Below are positions 9,201 to 16,937 of a stretch of DNA of 64,000 nucleotides, piece after piece; within the stretch, counting starts at the first letter, position 1; every line of letters starts with the position of its first letter. The notes beneath the pieces were generated by a model. That model had not been told where the DNA came from and did no database searches. It worked only from the letters and a program-made list of their open reading frames with translations. Source of the stretch: Streptomyces sp. CCM_MD2014 (GTDB lineage Bacteria; Actinomycetota; Actinomycetes; Streptomycetales; Streptomycetaceae); assembly GCF_000772045.1 (NCBI RefSeq), contig NZ_CP009754.1, positions 930,001-994,000 of the forward strand, in the 5' to 3' direction. The position numbers were made by a program, and so were the translations under genes.

Positions 9201-10512
9201 CGACGAGGCGCACATCATGCTGGGCGAGACCGTCCCGGCGGGCAGCAGGATCCGGCTGCAGAAGGACGCGGCGAACACCTCCGACTACGCGATCGACTTC
9301 GTCAACCTGGAGCAGGTCTCCGCGCTGCCGAACCCCGACCCGGCGGCGTACGCGGTGCCGGCCGGGTTCACTCACCAGGACGTGCAGAACGCGCTCGACA
9401 AGGTCCGCATGGACACCTCGGGCAAGCTCGTCGGGGTGTACCTGCCGCCGGGCGACTACCAGACGTCGAGCAAGTTCCAGGTGTACGGCAAGGCGGTGAA
9501 GGTGGTCGGCGCCGGTCCCTGGTTCACCCGGTTCCACGCGCCCACGACGCAGGACAACACCGACATCGGCTTCCGTGCCGAGGCGAGCGCCAAGGGCTCG
9601 ACGTTCGCGAACTTCGCCTACTTCGGCAACTACACGAGCCGGATCGACGGGCCGGGCAAGGTGTTCGACTTCTCCAACACCTCGGACATCGTGATCGACA
9701 ACATCTGGAACGAACACATGGTGTGCCTGTACTGGGGCGCCAACACCGACCGGATGACGATCAAGAACTCCCGGATCCGCAACATGTTCGCCGACGGCAT
9801 CAACATGACCAACGGCTCGACCGACAACCTGGTCTCCAACAACGACGCCCGGGCCACCGGCGACGACAGCTTCGCGCTCTTCTCGGCGATCGACGCGGGC
9901 GGCGCGGACATGAAGAACAACCTGTACGAGAACCTCACGACGACGCTGACCTGGCGTGCCGCGGGTCTCGCCGTCTACGGCGGCTACAACAACACCTTCC
10001 GGAACATCCACATCGCGGACACCCTGGTCTACTCGGGCATCACCATCAGCTCGCTGGACTTCGGCTACCCGATGAACGGCTTCGGCACCGATCCGACGAC
10101 CTTCGAGAACGTCTCGATCGTCCGGGCCGGCGGACACTTCTGGAACGGGCAGACCTTCCCGGGCATCTGGGTGTTCTCGGCGTCCAAGGTGTTCCAGGGG
10201 ATCAGGGTCAACAACGTCGACATCGTGGACCCGACCTACAGCGGCATCATGTTCCAGACGAACTACGTGGCAGGTCAGCCGCAGTACCCGATCAAGGACA
10301 CGGTCTTCACCGACGTCTCCGTCACGGGCGCGCACAAGAGCGGTGACGAGTTCGACGCCAAGTCCGGCTTCGGCCTGTGGGCCAACGAGATGCCCGAGAA
10401 CGGGCAGGGACCGGCGGTCGGTGAGGTCACCTTCAACGGGCTGAAGCTCAGCGACAACGCCGTGGACATCCGGAACACGACGTCCACCTTCAAGATCATT
10501 CGCAATCCGTAG
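6220..10512 (+). CDS. Secreted multidomain GH87 alpha-1,3-glucanase (mycodextranase type)
   Basis: The 1430-residue exported protein has a signal peptide at about 1-32. Two discoidin-like carbohydrate-binding domains follow (about 33-170 and 176-310), then two fibronectin type III domains (320-403, 410-494), a third discoidin-like domain (502-640), two CARDB adhesion-type domains (645-745, 752-870) and a CBM35/6-like domain (880-1033). The C-terminal right-handed beta-helix (1043-1430) is catalytic. Asp1192 in ADGIN and Asp1215/Asp1216 in TGDDS have the 0/+23/+24 spacing that I recall for the catalytic aspartates of GH87 enzymes. Alpha-1,3-glucan or nigeran is therefore the likely substrate. 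The ATG at 6220 has a GGGGA site; one 12 bases upstream does not. Confidence 0.85.
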   Translation: MRNRNWRSRALCTVVATSLLALGGPLLSATAAGGPNIAVGDATAASSSHAEYGAANITDGNQSSYWQSAGSSLPQWVQTDLGATERIDEVVLRLPAGWESRRQTLSVQGSADGTGFSTLKTSATYAFDPGADNTVTVSFPATQTRFVRVNITANTGWQAAQLSELEVHAAGESSTNLAAGRRLTASSSTGAYTPGNGNDGNKATYWESANNALPQWLQADLGSSRRVDRVVLRLPDGWPNRSQTLKIQASENGSDFTDLTAAKAYTFDAAGGQSATITFDAATARHVRVLVTANTGQPAAQVSELEVYGPETGDTQAPTTPAGLAFTEPATGQIRLTWNASSDDTAVTGYDVYANGELLTSVAGDVTTYTDTRPADTTVTYYVRARDAAGNQSGNSNTVTRRADTGDTQAPTAPANLALTEPAAGQIKLTWTASTDDKGVTGYDVYANNQLRKSVGGDVTTYTDTQPASANVTYFVRAKDAAGNESGNSNSVTRTGTGGDGSNLAVGKPISASSHIHTYVAENANDNSTSTYWEGAAGSYPNTLTLKLGANADVDRVVLKLNPDNSWSKRTQNIQVLGRDQDASGLTSLVDAKDYVFDPASGGNSVSIPVGKRAADVQLRFTANSGATAGQVAEFQVVGTPAPNPDLEVTKLTTSPDSPVESDEITVAATVRNSGAADAPAGKVAVRLGDTKVATADVPALKAGAQTSVSASVGARDAGSYELSAVADEANEIIEQNETNNTYTRPEPLVVKPVQSSDLVAAAVSTAPSSPAAGDDVTFKVALKNQGTQDSAGGGHPVTLALLDAKGSTVKTLTGEHSGVIAAGETAPAVSLGTWKAANGSYSLRVTVGDDANELPVKRENNTSTQPLFVGRGANMPYDMYEAEDGTVGGGATVVGPNRTIGDIAGEASGRKAVHLDQTGEYVEFTTKADTNTLVTRFSIPDAPGGGGIDATLNVYVDGVMKKALPLTSKYAWLYGAEASPGNSPGAGAPRHIYDEAHIMLGETVPAGSRIRLQKDAANTSDYAIDFVNLEQVSALPNPDPAAYAVPAGFTHQDVQNALDKVRMDTSGKLVGVYLPPGDYQTSSKFQVYGKAVKVVGAGPWFTRFHAPTTQDNTDIGFRAEASAKGSTFANFAYFGNYTSRIDGPGKVFDFSNTSDIVIDNIWNEHMVCLYWGANTDRMTIKNSRIRNMFADGINMTNGSTDNLVSNNDARATGDDSFALFSAIDAGGADMKNNLYENLTTTLTWRAAGLAVYGGYNNTFRNIHIADTLVYSGITISSLDFGYPMNGFGTDPTTFENVSIVRAGGHFWNGQTFPGIWVFSASKVFQGIRVNNVDIVDPTYSGIMFQTNYVAGQPQYPIKDTVFTDVSVTGAHKSGDEFDAKSGFGLWANEMPENGQGPAVGEVTFNGLKLSDNAVDIRNTTSTFKIIRNP

Positions 10513-10533
10513 TCCCGTAGGGCACTGACTGGC

Positions 10534-10546
10534 GCAAGTCTCTTGC
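10534..10546. promoter_or_regulatory. Operator GCAAG-N3-CTTGC, site 3 (before second LacI gene)
   Basis: The palindrome GCAAGTCTCTTGC lies in the 59-base gap after the glucanase stop. It is nested in a larger inverted repeat with arms CGCAAGTCTC and GAGACTTGCG (10533-10557). A TAGTCT -10-like element at 10559-10564 follows. Confidence 0.65.
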
Positions 10547-10571
10547 GGAGACTTGCGCTAGTCTTGCGTTT

Positions 10572-11585
10572 GTGACGCGACGACTTGCTCAGGTGGCGAA
10601 GAAGGTTGGGGTCAGCGAGGCCACGGTCAGCCGGGTGCTCAACGGCAAGCCGGGGGTCTCGGCGGCGACCCGGCAGTCCGTGCTGAGCGCGCTGGACGTG
10701 CTGGGCTACGAGCGGCCCACCCAGCTGCGGGGCGAGCGCGCCCGCCTGGTCGGGCTGGTCCTGCCCGAGTTGCAGAACCCCATCTTCCCCGCGTTCGCCG
10801 AGGTCATCGGCGGCGCGCTGGCCCAGCAGGGGCTGACCCCGGTGCTGTGCACGCAGACCAAGGGCGGCGTCTCCGAGGCGGACTACGTCGAGTTGCTGTT
10901 GCAGCAGCAGGTCTCCGGTGTCGTCTTCGCCGGCGGCGGGCTGTTCGCGCAGGCGGACGCCCCGCACGACCACTACCGGCTGCTCGCCGAGCGCAACATC
11001 CCCGTGGTGCTGGTCAACGCCTCCATAGCGGACCTCGGGTTCCCCTGCATCGCCTGCGACGACGCGGTGGCCGTAGGACAGTCCTGGCGGCACCTGGCGT
11101 CGTTGGGTCACGAGCGGATCGGGCTCGTGCTCGGCCCCTCCGACCACATCCCCTCCCGCCGCAAGCTGGCCGCCGCCCGGGAGGCCGCGGCGGCGGCCGG
11201 CGGCGCCCTGCCCGACGCGTACGTGGAGCGGGCCATGTTCTCCCTGGAGGGCGGCCAGGCAGCCGCCACCCGCCTCCTGGAACGCGGCGTCACCGGCATC
11301 ATCTGCGCCAGCGACCCCCTCGCCCTCGGCGCCGTCCGCGCCGCCCGCCGCCGCGGCCACCACGTCCCCCACGACGTCTCCGTCGTCGGCTACGACGACA
11401 GCGCCTTCATGACCTGCACCGAACCACCCCTCACCACCGTCCGCCAACCCATCGAAGCCATGGGACGCGCCGCCGTCGACCTCCTCTGCGCCCAGATCCA
11501 AGGCACCGAAGTCCCGCACAGCGAGCTGCTCTTCGAACCCGAACTCGTCGTCCGCGGCTCCACCGCACAGGTGTCCACCCGGTAG
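10572..11585 (+). CDS. LacI-family repressor, copy B of a near-identical pair
   Basis: The 337-residue product has the same HTH and hinge as copy A. Its effector domain differs mainly at NASIADLGFPC and REAAAAAGGALPDAY, and its tail ends QVSTR. The GTG start shares its downstream sequence with copy A, again has no Shine-Dalgarno site, and follows TAGTCT by 7 bases, fitting a leaderless mRNA. It lies immediately before the sugar transport operon, so it is the more likely repressor of uptake, while sharing operators with copy A. Which copy senses which sugar cannot be told from sequence. Confidence 0.9.
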   Translation: MTRRLAQVAKKVGVSEATVSRVLNGKPGVSAATRQSVLSALDVLGYERPTQLRGERARLVGLVLPELQNPIFPAFAEVIGGALAQQGLTPVLCTQTKGGVSEADYVELLLQQQVSGVVFAGGGLFAQADAPHDHYRLLAERNIPVVLVNASIADLGFPCIACDDAVAVGQSWRHLASLGHERIGLVLGPSDHIPSRRKLAAAREAAAAAGGALPDAYVERAMFSLEGGQAAATRLLERGVTGIICASDPLALGAVRAARRRGHHVPHDVSVVGYDDSAFMTCTEPPLTTVRQPIEAMGRAAVDLLCAQIQGTEVPHSELLFEPELVVRGSTAQVSTR

Positions 11586-11674
11586 CGGGATCTCAACTTC
11601 TACGACGGACTGTCAAACAATTACGAAATCAGCGCGAGATATTGCGTTCACTTGTTCACGGTGGTTGAGTGAGC

Positions 11675-11706
11675 GGCGCCCCACAACGCATCGGCGGTGG
11701 GGCGCC
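11675..11706 (+). promoter_or_regulatory. Hairpin in leader of the sugar transport operon
   Basis: Perfect 10-base arms GGCGCCCCAC and GTGGGGCGCC enclose a 12-base loop, 30 bases before the binding-protein ATG. It could end transcripts of the LacI gene upstream or act as a leader structure. The 151-base gap also holds a degenerate GCGAG/TTGCG pair near 11634-11645, not a clean operator. Confidence 0.5.
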
Positions 11707-11736
11707 TTCCACGTTCATGCCCGAAGGGGACCACCC

Positions 11737-13152
11737 ATGAGAAGTGCTCGGTTCCGCCGTACTCGCCGTGCCGGCGCCATCACGCTCGTCTCCGCTCTCA
11801 CCCTGACCGCTCTCGCCGCCTGCGGCACGAGCAGCAGTGACGACGGCGGCGGTTCCGAAGGCGGCAGCGGGTCGTCCGACCCGGCTGCCCCGCTGGACCC
11901 GAAGACCAAGGTGACGATCACCATCGACTGCATGCCGCCGAAGGCGAAGGCGGCCGAGCTCAAGGAGTGGAAGGAGGACGTCAAGGCGTTCAACGAGATC
12001 TACCCGAACGTCACCATCGAGGGCCGCTCCACCCCGGGCCAGTGTCTGGAGCCGCCGCGCTTCACGGCGATGCTCAAGGCCAAGTCGCAACCCGACGTCT
12101 TCTACACCTACTTCACCGACCTGCCCCAGGTGCTGGACAACGACGGCGCCGAGGACATCACGGCCTACGTCAACGACAAGACCGTCCCGGCCCTGAAGGA
12201 CATCGACCCGAACGTCCTCGGCTCGCTCAAGCACGAGAACAAGCTCTACGGCCTGCCCACCAGCAACTACACGATGGGTCTGCTGATCAACCGCAAGCTC
12301 TTCGAGAAGGCCGGTCTCGACCCGGACACCCCGCCGCGGACCTGGGACGAGGTCCGCACCGCCGCCAAGAAGATCGCAGACCTGGGCGACGGCATCGCCG
12401 GCTTCGGCGAGTACAGCGCGGGCAACACCGGCGGCTGGCACTTCACCGCCCAGATGTACAGCCGCGGCGCCGAAGTCGTGGACGAGAGCGGCAAGAAGGC
12501 GGTCTTCAACAACGAGGCGGGCAAGGAGGTGGCCGAGAACCTCCACGCCATGCGCTGGGAGGACGAGAGCATGGGCAAGACCCAGCTGCTCAAGTGGGGC
12601 GACCTGCAGAAGCAGATCGCCACCGACAAGCTCGGCATGTTCCTCGCCGCGCCGGACGACATCACGTACATGGTCCAGCAGCTCGGCGCCGACTACGAGA
12701 ACTTCGGCATGGGCCCGATCCCCGGCGCGAAGAACACCCTCGCCGGCGGCAACAGCTACATGATCAAGAAGGGGATATCCCCCGACAAGATCAAGGCGGC
12801 CGTCGCCTGGCTGAACTTCGAGAACCTCACCGTCGGCAAGGGGCAGTTCGACTGGGCCCGCAAGAAGAAGGACGACCTGCCGGTGGGGCTCCCGCAGCCC
12901 AACTTCTGGCTGAACGAGTCGAAGAAGAAGGACGACGCGGCCCGGCTCGAGCACGCCACCATGCCGGTCGAGAACTTCAAGTCGTTCATGGACAACCCGG
13001 TCCCGGGCATGGCCGAGCCGCCGAAGGCCCAGGAGGTCTACAAGGTCCTGGACAACGTGATGTCCGGCCTCCTCACCAACGAGGACGCCGACATCGACAA
13101 GCTGCTCTCCACCGCGGAGCAGCAGGTCAACCAGGTTCTGGCCACGCAGTGA
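11737..13152 (+). CDS. Sugar ABC transporter substrate-binding lipoprotein
   Basis: The 471-residue product has a lipoprotein signal, with the lipobox Cys in LAACGTSSSDDG near residue 29, and a family-1 extracellular solute-binding fold. It is the receptor that captures oligosaccharides at the membrane. The ATG at 11737 is preceded by GAAGGGGA; a longer in-frame reading has no ribosome site and would spoil the signal peptide. It is the first gene of an operon with two permeases and an alpha-glucosidase. Context next to an alpha-1,3-glucanase suggests nigero-oligosaccharides as ligand, but maltose-type or isomaltose-type sugars are alternatives. Confidence 0.9.
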   Translation: MRSARFRRTRRAGAITLVSALTLTALAACGTSSSDDGGGSEGGSGSSDPAAPLDPKTKVTITIDCMPPKAKAAELKEWKEDVKAFNEIYPNVTIEGRSTPGQCLEPPRFTAMLKAKSQPDVFYTYFTDLPQVLDNDGAEDITAYVNDKTVPALKDIDPNVLGSLKHENKLYGLPTSNYTMGLLINRKLFEKAGLDPDTPPRTWDEVRTAAKKIADLGDGIAGFGEYSAGNTGGWHFTAQMYSRGAEVVDESGKKAVFNNEAGKEVAENLHAMRWEDESMGKTQLLKWGDLQKQIATDKLGMFLAAPDDITYMVQQLGADYENFGMGPIPGAKNTLAGGNSYMIKKGISPDKIKAAVAWLNFENLTVGKGQFDWARKKKDDLPVGLPQPNFWLNESKKKDDAARLEHATMPVENFKSFMDNPVPGMAEPPKAQEVYKVLDNVMSGLLTNEDADIDKLLSTAEQQVNQVLATQ

Positions 13153-13162
13153 CCGGCTCCCT

Positions 13163-13188
13163 CGGGGGGCGGGCCGCACCGCCCCCCG
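13163..13188 (+). terminator. Intercistronic hairpin between binding protein and permease genes
   Basis: CGGGGGGCGG and CCGCCCCCCG pair perfectly around a 6-base loop, 11 bases after the binding-protein stop. No U-tract follows. Such a structure may partly terminate or shield the 3' end of the binding-protein message, giving more receptor than permease, as in malE-malF operons. Confidence 0.6.
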
Positions 13189-13219
13189 GGGCCCATGAGA
13201 TCAGCCCCAAGGAGCGACG

Positions 13220-14179
13220 ATGTCGGCCCCCAGCCTGACCCCGAGCAAGGCGGCCAGAGCCCGCCACGCCCAGCCGCCGGTGGACGGCCCGCCCCAGCGC
13301 GGCGGGTCGTTCGGCAGGAGCCTGAAGCGCAACCTCACCGCGCACGGATTCCTGATCGGAGCGGTTCTCTGCTTCGCGTTCTTCTCCTGGTACCCGATGG
13401 TCCGGGAGTTCTTCCTCGCCTTCCAGAAGACGGACCAGGGCGAGGTCTCCTGGGTCGGCCTGGAGAACCTGGAGACGGTCTTCAACGACCCGGCCTTCTG
13501 GCAGGCCTGGCGCAACACCGCGCTGTTCACCGTGCTGGCCCTGGTCCTCGGCTTCGCCGTGCCGTTCGTCGTCGCCATCGTCATCAACGAACTCAGGCAC
13601 GGCAAGGGGTACTTGCGTCTGCTCGTCTACCTTCCGGTGATGCTGCCCCCGGTCGCCTCCGTGCTCCTGTTCAAGTACCTGTACGACCCCGGTTACGGCC
13701 TGCTCAACGAGGTGTTCGGCTTCTTCGGGCTGCCCGAGCAGCAGTGGCTGCAGGACCCCGGCCTCTCCATGCTGTCCGTGGTCATCGCCTCGACCTGGAT
13801 GAACATGGGCGGCGCGGCACTCATCTACCTGGCCGCGCTCCAGGGCATCCCCGGCGAGCTGTACGAGGCGGCGGAGCTGGACGGAGCCGGGCTGCTGCGC
13901 AAGATCTGGCACGTCACCATCCCGCAGACGCGGCTCATCCTCTCGCTCATGCTGCTGATGCAGATCATCGCCACCATGCAGGTCTTCGTGGAGCCCTTCC
14001 TGCTCACCGGCGGCGCCGGCCCCGAGGGCTCGACGACCACGGTCGTCTACCTCATCTACCAGTACGCCTTCAACTTCAACAACTACGGTGCCGCGGCGGC
14101 CCTCGGCCTGCTGCTCCTCGTACTGCTGGCCGGGTTCTCGGCGGCGTACGTGAAGCTGAGCCGCGCCGAGGACGAGTAG
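13220..14179 (+). CDS. Sugar ABC transporter permease, MalF type
   Basis: This 319-residue integral membrane protein has six predicted helices after a cytosolic N-terminal tail. The EAA loop reads EAAELDGAGLLRKIWHVTIP, which contacts the ATPase. It forms the translocation pore together with the next gene product. An AAGGAG ribosome site lies just before the ATG. No ATPase gene is in the operon, so energy probably comes from a shared MsiK-type ATPase encoded elsewhere, as is usual for Streptomyces sugar transporters of this class. Confidence 0.92.
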   Translation: MSAPSLTPSKAARARHAQPPVDGPPQRGGSFGRSLKRNLTAHGFLIGAVLCFAFFSWYPMVREFFLAFQKTDQGEVSWVGLENLETVFNDPAFWQAWRNTALFTVLALVLGFAVPFVVAIVINELRHGKGYLRLLVYLPVMLPPVASVLLFKYLYDPGYGLLNEVFGFFGLPEQQWLQDPGLSMLSVVIASTWMNMGGAALIYLAALQGIPGELYEAAELDGAGLLRKIWHVTIPQTRLILSLMLLMQIIATMQVFVEPFLLTGGAGPEGSTTTVVYLIYQYAFNFNNYGAAAALGLLLLVLLAGFSAAYVKLSRAEDE

Positions 14180-14197
14180 AGCCGGGGGAAAGCACAG

Positions 14198-15073
14198 ATG
14201 TCCACACGCACACTCATCTCACCGGCCCAGCTCGCCCGCCCGCGCGGCAAGGCGCTGTACTGGGTGGTGTTCGGTCTCGTCGTCGCCCTGTTCACCGTGG
14301 TCTTCCTCGGCCCGATGTACTGGATGGTCTCCAGCGGTTTCAAGAACACCCAGGAGGCCGTGCAGACCCCGCCGACGCTCTTCCCCGAGTCCTTCCAGCC
14401 CGACAACTACTCGCAGGCCTGGGACGTCATGGACCTGGCGAGCCTGTTGGGGAACACCCTGTTCTACGCGTTCGGCGCGCTCGCTTTCCAGCTGGTGTTC
14501 GACGTGGCGGCGGCCTACTCGCTGTCCAAGCTCCGGCCGGTCCTCGGCAAGGCGATCCTCGGTCTGATGCTGGCCACGCTGATGATCCCGGCGACCGTGC
14601 TGGTCGTGCCGCAGTACCTGACGGTGCTCGACGTCCCGGTCTTCGAACGCAACCTGCTGAACACGCCGTGGGCGATCTGGCTGCCGTCGGTGACCAACGC
14701 CTTCAACATCTTCCTGCTGAAGCGGTTCTTCGACTCGATCCCGCGGGAACTGCTCGACGCCGCCTCCATGGACGGCGCCTCGCCGATGCGCACGCTCTGG
14801 TCGATCGTGCTGCCGATCTCCCGGCCGATCCTCGGCGTGGTGTCCATCTTCGCGATCGTGGGCGTCTGGAAGGACTTCCTCTGGCCCATGCTGACCCTGC
14901 CCGACCCGGCCAAGCAGACCCTGAACGTCGGGATCTACTCCCTGTCCAACGGGGTGCCCATGAACGTGCTGATCGCGGCGCTCACCATGGCCTCGCTGCC
15001 CACCCTCGTCATCTTCCTGATCTTCCAGCGCAACATCATGAGCGGACTCACCGCCGGAGGACTCAAGGGCTGA
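14198..15073 (+). CDS. Sugar ABC transporter permease, MalG type
   Basis: This 291-residue permease is the partner of the preceding gene and starts 18 bases after it. It has six predicted helices and the EAA-type loop LDAASMDGASPMRTLWSIVLPIS. The C-terminus, ending MSGLTAGGLKG, is typical of MalG/AraQ proteins. A GGGGGAAAG stretch upstream serves as ribosome site. It should form a heterodimer with the MalF-type protein at the membrane. Confidence 0.92.
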   Translation: MSTRTLISPAQLARPRGKALYWVVFGLVVALFTVVFLGPMYWMVSSGFKNTQEAVQTPPTLFPESFQPDNYSQAWDVMDLASLLGNTLFYAFGALAFQLVFDVAAAYSLSKLRPVLGKAILGLMLATLMIPATVLVVPQYLTVLDVPVFERNLLNTPWAIWLPSVTNAFNIFLLKRFFDSIPRELLDAASMDGASPMRTLWSIVLPISRPILGVVSIFAIVGVWKDFLWPMLTLPDPAKQTLNVGIYSLSNGVPMNVLIAALTMASLPTLVIFLIFQRNIMSGLTAGGLKG

Positions 15074-15141
15074 GGGCCGAGGGCCGAGGCGCTCCTCGCC
15101 CCCTCCCGCTCCCCCGCCTCCCGGCAGCACGTCCCGTCAAC

Positions 15142-15192
15142 CTTCGCCGCCGGCCCGTCCGACGCCCCGCTCTGTCCGGGCCGGCGGCGAAG
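15142..15192 (+). terminator. Long hairpin between permease and alpha-glucosidase genes
   Basis: Two perfect 16-base arms (15142-15157 and 15177-15192; one reads CTTCGCCGCCGGCCCG) enclose a 19-base loop. The structure lies 27 bases before the GTG of the alpha-glucosidase gene and fills most of the 146-base gap. It may terminate, attenuate or be a processing point that sets enzyme level apart from transport genes. Confidence 0.6.
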
Positions 15193-15219
15193 ATCCACCC
15201 TGCCCGAAAGGACCGTCAC

Positions 15220-16824
15220 GTGGCAGCCCCCAACTCGCACCGCACCGACGACTGGTGGCGCGACGCCGTCATCTACCAGGTGTACCCCCGCAGTTTCGCC
15301 GACGGCGACGGCGACGGCACCGGTGACCTCGCGGGCGTGAGGGCGAGACTGCCCCACCTCGCCGAACTCGGCGTGGACGCCGTCTGGTTCACCCCCTGGT
15401 ACGTCTCACCGCTCGTCGACGGCGGCTACGACGTCGCCGACTACCGCACCATCGACCCGGCCTTCGGCACCCTGGGCGAGGCCGAGAAGCTGATCGCCGA
15501 GGCCCGGGAGCTAGGCATCCGCACCATCGTGGACATCGTCCCCAACCACGTGTCCGACCAGCACGCCTGGTTCCGGGCGGCGCTGGAGGCCGGTCCGGGC
15601 AGCCCGGAGCGGGAGCGGTTCCACTTCCGTCCCGGCCGCGGTGCCCACGGGGAGCTGCCGCCCAACGACTGGCCCTCGCAGTTCTCCGGCCGCACCTGGA
15701 CCCGGGTCCCGGACGGCGAGTGGTACCTGCACCTGTTCACCCCGGAGCAGCCCGACCTGAACTGGGCCCATCCCGAGGTCCGCCGGGAGCACGAGGAGGT
15801 CCTGCGCTTCTGGTTCGAGCGCGGGGTGGCGGGCGTACGCATCGACTCCGCGGCCCTGCTCGCGAAGGACCCGGCGCTCGCGGACTTCGTGGAGGGCGTC
15901 GACCCGCACCCGTACATCGACCAGGACGAGCTGCACGACATCTACCGCTCCTGGCGCAAGGTCGCCGACGAGTACGGGGGCGTCTTCGTCGGCGAGGTGT
16001 GGCTGCCCGACGCCGAGCGCTTCGCCCGCTACCTGCGCCCCGACGAGCTGCACACCGCCTTCAACTTCAACTTCCTGTCCTGCCCCTGGGAGGCGGACCG
16101 GCTGCGCCGCACCATCGACGACACGCTGGCCGAACACGCCCCCGTCGGCGCCCCGGCCACCTGGGTGCTCTGCAACCACGACGTGACGCGCACCGTGACC
16201 CGGTACGGCCGCGAGGACACCGGCTTCGACTTCGCGAAGAAGGCCTTCGGCACCCCGACCGACCTGGCCCTGGGCACCCGGCGCGCGCGGGCCGCCGCGC
16301 TGCTGACGCTGGCCCTGCCCGGCTCCGTCTACCTGTACCAGGGGGAGGAACTGGGCCTGCCCGAGGCCGACATCCCCCTCGATCGGATCCAGGACCCGAT
16401 GCACTTCCGTTCCGGGGGCGTCGACCCGGGGCGGGACGGCTGCCGCGTCCCCCTCCCCTGGGAGGCCGACGCACCGTACTGCGGGTTCGGCTCGGAGACC
16501 GAGCCCTGGCTGCCGCAACCGGAGGGCTGGTCGGCGTACGCGGCGGACCGCCAGAGCGCGGACCCCGGCTCGATGCTGTCGCTGTACCGCGAGGCCCTGC
16601 GCCTGCGGCGCTCCACCGAGGGGTTCGGCGACGGCCCGCTGGACTGGCTGCCGGCGCCGGACGGCGTCCTCGCCTTCCGGCGCGCGGGCGGCACCGTGTG
16701 CGTCGTCAACCTGTCCGCCGCGCCGGTCGAACTGCCCGGGCACCGGGATGTGCTGCTGGTCAGCGGGCCCCTGGACGACTCCGGCCGGCTGCCGGCGGAC
16801 ACGGCGGTGTGGCTGCGCGCCTGA
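15220..16824 (+). CDS. Cytosolic GH13 alpha-glucosidase
   Basis: The 534-residue enzyme lacks a signal peptide and would release glucose from imported oligosaccharides. The barrel opens with WWRDAVIYQVYPRSFADGDGDGTGDLAG. Catalytic residues are Asp209 (VRIDSAAL), Glu259 (VGEVWLP) and Asp321 (CNHDVTR). The family also covers oligo-1,6-glucosidase, trehalose synthase-like and alpha-1,3-active enzymes, so linkage specificity is open. Next to an alpha-1,3-glucanase, nigerose-type substrates are plausible. The GTG at 15220 is preceded by GAAAGGA. It is the last gene of the transport operon, and a terminator follows. Confidence 0.9.
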   Translation: MAAPNSHRTDDWWRDAVIYQVYPRSFADGDGDGTGDLAGVRARLPHLAELGVDAVWFTPWYVSPLVDGGYDVADYRTIDPAFGTLGEAEKLIAEARELGIRTIVDIVPNHVSDQHAWFRAALEAGPGSPERERFHFRPGRGAHGELPPNDWPSQFSGRTWTRVPDGEWYLHLFTPEQPDLNWAHPEVRREHEEVLRFWFERGVAGVRIDSAALLAKDPALADFVEGVDPHPYIDQDELHDIYRSWRKVADEYGGVFVGEVWLPDAERFARYLRPDELHTAFNFNFLSCPWEADRLRRTIDDTLAEHAPVGAPATWVLCNHDVTRTVTRYGREDTGFDFAKKAFGTPTDLALGTRRARAAALLTLALPGSVYLYQGEELGLPEADIPLDRIQDPMHFRSGGVDPGRDGCRVPLPWEADAPYCGFGSETEPWLPQPEGWSAYAADRQSADPGSMLSLYREALRLRRSTEGFGDGPLDWLPAPDGVLAFRRAGGTVCVVNLSAAPVELPGHRDVLLVSGPLDDSGRLPADTAVWLRA

Positions 16825-16836
16825 GCCGTCCCGAGG

Positions 16837-16872
16837 GGCGCCCCTGCCCGTGTGGACGCGGACAGGGGTGCC
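16837..16872 (+). terminator. Terminator hairpin of the alpha-glucan operon
   Basis: GGCGCCCCTG pairs with CAGGGGTGCC, with further pairing inside, 12 bases after the alpha-glucosidase stop. It ends the transport operon before the unrelated phosphatase gene. Confidence 0.6.
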
Positions 16873-16937
16873 GCCGTCGCCGGTCGTCCCGTGGCAGGGC
16901 AGAATCGGGACAGGAGGCCGTGGGAGGAGGCGGACGC

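Larger units (their letters stand above)
4947..11585 (+). repeat. Pair of about 1-kb direct repeats (LacI copies A and B) bracketing the glucanase gene
   Basis: The two repeat units are 4947-5957 and 10572-11585, in the same orientation and highly similar at the DNA level. The stretch from about 5602 to 5888 appears identical to its partner. They enclose 4.6 kb holding only the glucanase gene. No transposase or terminal inverted repeats accompany them. Recombination between the copies would delete about 5.6 kb and leave one intact repressor gene. Confidence 0.85.

Noticed and set aside
4947..11585. Composite transposon formed by the LacI repeats
   Set aside because: The repeated unit is a complete repressor gene with no transposase, terminal inverted repeats or target duplication.
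13195..16824. A 1209-residue plus-strand open frame ending in the alpha-glucosidase
   Set aside because: Its first 675 residues run in the wrong frame across both permease genes; the true gene starts at GTG 15220, which has a ribosome site.
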